A stretch of DNA of 64,000 nt, taken from positions 2,728,001 through 2,792,000 of the forward strand of contig JACKBQ010000001.1 in assembly GCA_020634455.1 (NCBI GenBank), in the 5' to 3' direction. A program made the translations under genes and the position numbers. Source of the DNA: Ardenticatenaceae bacterium (GTDB lineage Bacteria; Chloroflexota; Anaerolineae; Promineifilales; Promineifilaceae). This document shows positions 61,486 through 64,000 of the stretch, piece after piece; within the stretch, counting starts at the first letter, position 1, and each line of letters starts with the position of its first letter. Below the pieces are notes generated by a model, which was not told the DNA's origin, did not search any database, and saw only the letters and a program-made list of their open reading frames with translations.

Positions 61486-62961
61486 TCACCTTGTCACCAA
61501 TGGTAAATAAACCTGGCTGAGTTCTGGCCCACGGTCATGGACGAAGATATCCTGCCTGCCATTTGTATCGCTACTGACTAAATTGCTGGCATTAGAGTCA
61601 AAAGCTACATAACGGCCGTCAGCGGAGATGGCGGGGGCGTAGGAATCAACATTTCCCGGTGTGCCATCAGAAGCAACGGAAACGCGCGCGGTTTGCCCTG
61701 TTTGCTGGTCATGAACGAAGGTGTCCCAATTAGCCGTATCGCCGCTGACAAGGTTACTAGCTAAAGAGTAAAAAGCGACATATTGGCCGTCGGCGGAGAT
61801 GGCGGGATGGAAGGACCAAGCATTTCCCTGTGTGCCATCAGAGGCGACGGAGACACGGGTGGTCTGCCCTGTTTGTCGGTCGTGAACGAAAATGTCCTCC
61901 ATCCCATTTGTATCGCCACTGACCAGGTTGCTGGCATTAGAGCAAAAAGCCACGTAATGACCGTCGGCGGAGATGGCGTGGGGGGAAGGGTTGGCGGGGT
62001 AGCTGGAATCACTATTTCCCTGTGTGCCATCAGAGGCGACGGAGACGCGCGTGGTCTGCCCTGTTTGCCGGTCATGAACGAAGGTGTCTACAGCCCCATT
62101 TGTATCGCCGCTGACCAGATTGCTGGCCAAAGAGTAAAAAGCGACATAACGCCCGTCGGCGGAGATAGAGGGGTAGAGGGATTCACTATTTCCCTGTGTG
62201 CCATTTGAGGCGATGGAGACACACGTGGTTTGTCCGGTTTGCTGGTCATGAACGAAGATGTCCGGAATATTGCCATTGGTATCGCCGTTGATCAGGTTGC
62301 TGGCATTAGAGCTAAAAGTCACATAACGGCCGTCAGCGGAGATAGCGGGCGGGGCAGATCTATTGGGGTCAGCGGAAGCAGCATTTCCTTCTGTGCCATC
62401 AGAGGCGACGGAGACGCGCGTGGTCTGCCCTGTTTGCCGGTCATGAACGAAGGCATCCACCTCCCAATTTGTATCGCCGCTGACCAGGTTGCCAGCATAA
62501 GAGAGAAAAGCGACATAACGGCCGTTGGCCGAGATGACGGGGTCGAAGGAATCACCATTTCCCGGTGTGCCATCAGAGGCAACGGAGACACGTGTGGTCT
62601 GCCCGGTTTGCCAGTCATAAACAAAGATGTCATTCCAGCCATTGGTATCGCCGTTGACCAGGTTACTAGCATTAGATAGAAAAGCCACATAACGGCCGTC
62701 GGCGGAGATGGAGGAGTTATAAGAACCAGCATTTCCCTCTGTGCCAGTAGAGGAGACAGAGACGCGCGTTGTTATCCCACTAGAGAGCGCCCGAAACACA
62801 ACGGGTAGATTGCCTTCTGCCGTATCCACCTCTGGCGTTTCAGGGTTTGCATTTGAACGAGCTGTTACGCCGCGATCGTCTCTGCTACCAGCGGCGCTAA
62901 CCATTGATACGCAAAGAATCGCTGAAAGAACCATAAGCAGGAACACAAAATAACGCTTCAT
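61486..62961 (-). CDS. Secreted TolB-like beta-propeller protein (copy 1 of a tandem pair)
   Basis: The 491-residue paralogue of the previous gene has a signal peptide nearly identical to it, then seven PD40-like repeats (SISADGRYVAFLSNASNLVN and variants), and the C-terminal QVYLPLVTR. Several repeats have lost the ACGGCCGT (for example GQYVAF and GHYVAF), so the palindrome is not fixed by the repeat alone. It was produced by a duplication of about 1.65 kb that included the upstream region. Confidence 0.87.
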   Translation of the reverse strand: MKRYFVFLLMVLSAILCVSMVSAAGSRDDRGVTARSNANPETPEVDTAEGNLPVVFRALSSGITTRVSVSSTGTEGNAGSYNSSISADGRYVAFLSNASNLVNGDTNGWNDIFVYDWQTGQTTRVSVASDGTPGNGDSFDPVISANGRYVAFLSYAGNLVSGDTNWEVDAFVHDRQTGQTTRVSVASDGTEGNAASADPNRSAPPAISADGRYVTFSSNASNLINGDTNGNIPDIFVHDQQTGQTTCVSIASNGTQGNSESLYPSISADGRYVAFYSLASNLVSGDTNGAVDTFVHDRQTGQTTRVSVASDGTQGNSDSSYPANPSPHAISADGHYVAFCSNASNLVSGDTNGMEDIFVHDRQTGQTTRVSVASDGTQGNAWSFHPAISADGQYVAFYSLASNLVSGDTANWDTFVHDQQTGQTARVSVASDGTPGNVDSYAPAISADGRYVAFDSNASNLVSSDTNGRQDIFVHDRGPELSQVYLPLVTR

Positions 62962-63306
62962 ATTCAGTTTTTCCTTTGTACCTATAGGGATACAATAATA
63001 GAATCACGATATTCTGACTGGCGTTCAGGCTAAAAATTTTGACATCACGCAGGCACTTTTTATCCTAAATTAAAGTGTTTCTTTGGGAATCACCTTTGTG
63101 TAGTGTTATTTATCCTTTCTTTAAATGATAAATTACATATCTTTAGTGATTCATCCGCCAGGCTCCAGGGCTTCCAAGGGGGGAACCTCTGCTAAAATCG
63201 TTGTCCGTTCTAATTCTTAAACTGAAAGGAAAAGCTAACCTTCTAAAATAAGAGTAGGTTTTGGGTAGGATTCTGCTAAGATCGGGTTCAAAGCGAGTGT
63301 GCAATT
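62962..63306. other. Intergenic region between TolB-like copy 1 and the last gene
   Basis: The first 170 bp are the upstream region shared with 61314-61485. The rest (63132-63306) shows no gene. There is a TAAGAT near 63279 that could be a -10 element for the gene at 63307. Confidence 0.5.
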
Positions 63307-64000
63307 GTGAGACAAAACCAACGATTTTTAATGATTTTGCCCATTTTGGCGGATACGGCGAGTGCGGCGGTGGCGATTTTGCTGCTGCCCACGCTGGCGG
63401 AACTATTTGCCGAGCCTGGGACGCTCAATGTGCTGCTTTTGGGTGGGGCGTTTGTGGTGTACTGTACGGCCGTTTACCTCATTCGCAAGTTAGAATCCAG
63501 CGCGGACGCCGACAGGGTGTCTCGCCTGCCAGCCTGGCTTACGCAGACGATCACGATGCGTGTGTTGGCTATCTTCTTTGCCCTGGTGCTGGCGGCCGAA
63601 CTGATGCAGCAATTGGGCTACTGGGAATCAATCCTGGTGGTGGATGACCGGGTTCTGGGCGCAGGCGAATCGGCGGCCTTTTTTGTGTATGCGCCGGGAG
63701 CGTTGATTGGGGCGTCGCTGTTTTACGTGCTGGTGCTTAGTGCCTCGGTGCGGGTGAGTATTGAGGAAGGTTCGCGCAATTACACGGGTCTGGCGCTGCT
63801 GGGGCTGCTGGGGGTGAACGGGATGCTGCTGTTGGGAACGGCCGTGCTCCAATCTACCCAATTTTTCAGCGGCTGGCTTGGCATGATTGGCGCATTTGTG
63901 CTGCTGGTTTTGCTCTTTTTGCCGCCGCGTGTGTGGTATTTGGCGAAACGGCCGTCCTTGCTGGCGGCTCTTTCGTACCTGGCGCTGCTGGGGTTGCTGG
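63307..64000 (+). CDS. Polytopic membrane protein of unknown function (cut by right edge)
   Basis: An open frame of 231 codons runs to the window end. It starts with a GTG at 63307 (VRQNQRFLMILPILADTASA read as Met first) or an ATG at 63331. It has at least six hydrophobic helices, for example VLLLGGAFVVYCTAVYLI, VLAIFFALVLAAEL and LALLGLLGVNGMLLLGTAVL. ACGGCCGT occurs three times. I do not recognise the family. Confidence 0.72.
   Translation, partial: MRQNQRFLMILPILADTASAAVAILLLPTLAELFAEPGTLNVLLLGGAFVVYCTAVYLIRKLESSADADRVSRLPAWLTQTITMRVLAIFFALVLAAELMQQLGYWESILVVDDRVLGAGESAAFFVYAPGALIGASLFYVLVLSASVRVSIEEGSRNYTGLALLGLLGVNGMLLLGTAVLQSTQFFSGWLGMIGAFVLLVLLFLPPRVWYLAKRPSLLAALSYLALLGLL

Noticed and set aside
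59856..62961. Regularly spaced repeats resembling a CRISPR array
   Set aside because: The period is about 170 bp and the repeats are translated beta-propeller blades; there are no short spacers or cas genes.
1..64000. tRNA, rRNA or other standard RNA genes
   Set aside because: I looked for tRNA-like cloverleaf and CCA/T-loop sequences in the gaps and found none that I could support.

Overview
The window (about 55% GC over most of its length) looks like a chromosomal segment of a Chloroflexota bacterium, most likely Anaerolineae-like. The reasons are the mix of Ser/Thr kinases fused to PQQ-type propellers, PA14/LysM/Gmad-like secreted proteins, tandem TolB-like secreted proteins that end in YLPLV plus Arg, a GbsR-type regulator and a PucC-like transporter. 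No rRNA, tRNA or CRISPR array was seen. The taxonomic call is an inference from gene content.

Left part (1-6152): the end of moaC, an AT-rich pair of nuclease-like genes, a GNAT gene, a VapBC-type toxin-antitoxin pair, then cysS with an overlapping PIG-L deacetylase. The 5' end of cysS is present three times (about 2141, 3152 and 3982), and each accessory module sits between two copies. This suggests repeated insertion at the cysS promoter. Next (6234-14808) comes a signalling block: Ser/Thr kinase, PP2C phosphatase, J-domain/VWA protein, zinc-ribbon FHA protein, a small protein, an OmpR-type regulator and a Rel/SpoT protein whose hydrolase site is intact but whose synthetase site looks dead.

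Middle (14811-40667): an S9 peptidase, a TPMT-like methyltransferase, a GbsR-type regulator with an NmrA-like protein, a giant membrane protein, a LysM surface protein, an intact IS630-type element with a -1 frameshift, a class A penicillin-binding protein, lipoproteins, the methionine sulfoxide repair pair msrPQ, a two-component system, a PA14 protein, a flotillin-like protein, an L,D-transpeptidase and two tandem 33-34 residue membrane proteins. Much of this is cell-envelope biology.

Right part (40844-64000): a molybdenum hydroxylase pair, YjbQ, an SDR, a TetR regulator that appears to share an operator with an adjacent SDR pair, a GH4 glycosidase, an EF-hand protein, an AT-rich HhH-GPD-like orphan, a PucC-like MFS protein beside protoporphyrinogen oxidase, a MerR-type regulator, two zinc-ribbon membrane proteins, two tandem TolB-like propellers and a truncated membrane protein.

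The most striking signal covers the whole window: the 8-bp palindrome ACGGCCGT occurs roughly 115 times where about one or two copies are expected. It lies in coding and non-coding DNA and in all reading phases. It resembles the cyanobacterial HIP1 phenomenon but has a different sequence. Several other repeat families are also present: heptanucleotide arrays, paired AAACCY/RGGTTT palindromes, and CGCGGAT-, CTGCG- and CACAGAG-word hairpins. Some of these lie in frame inside a gene.
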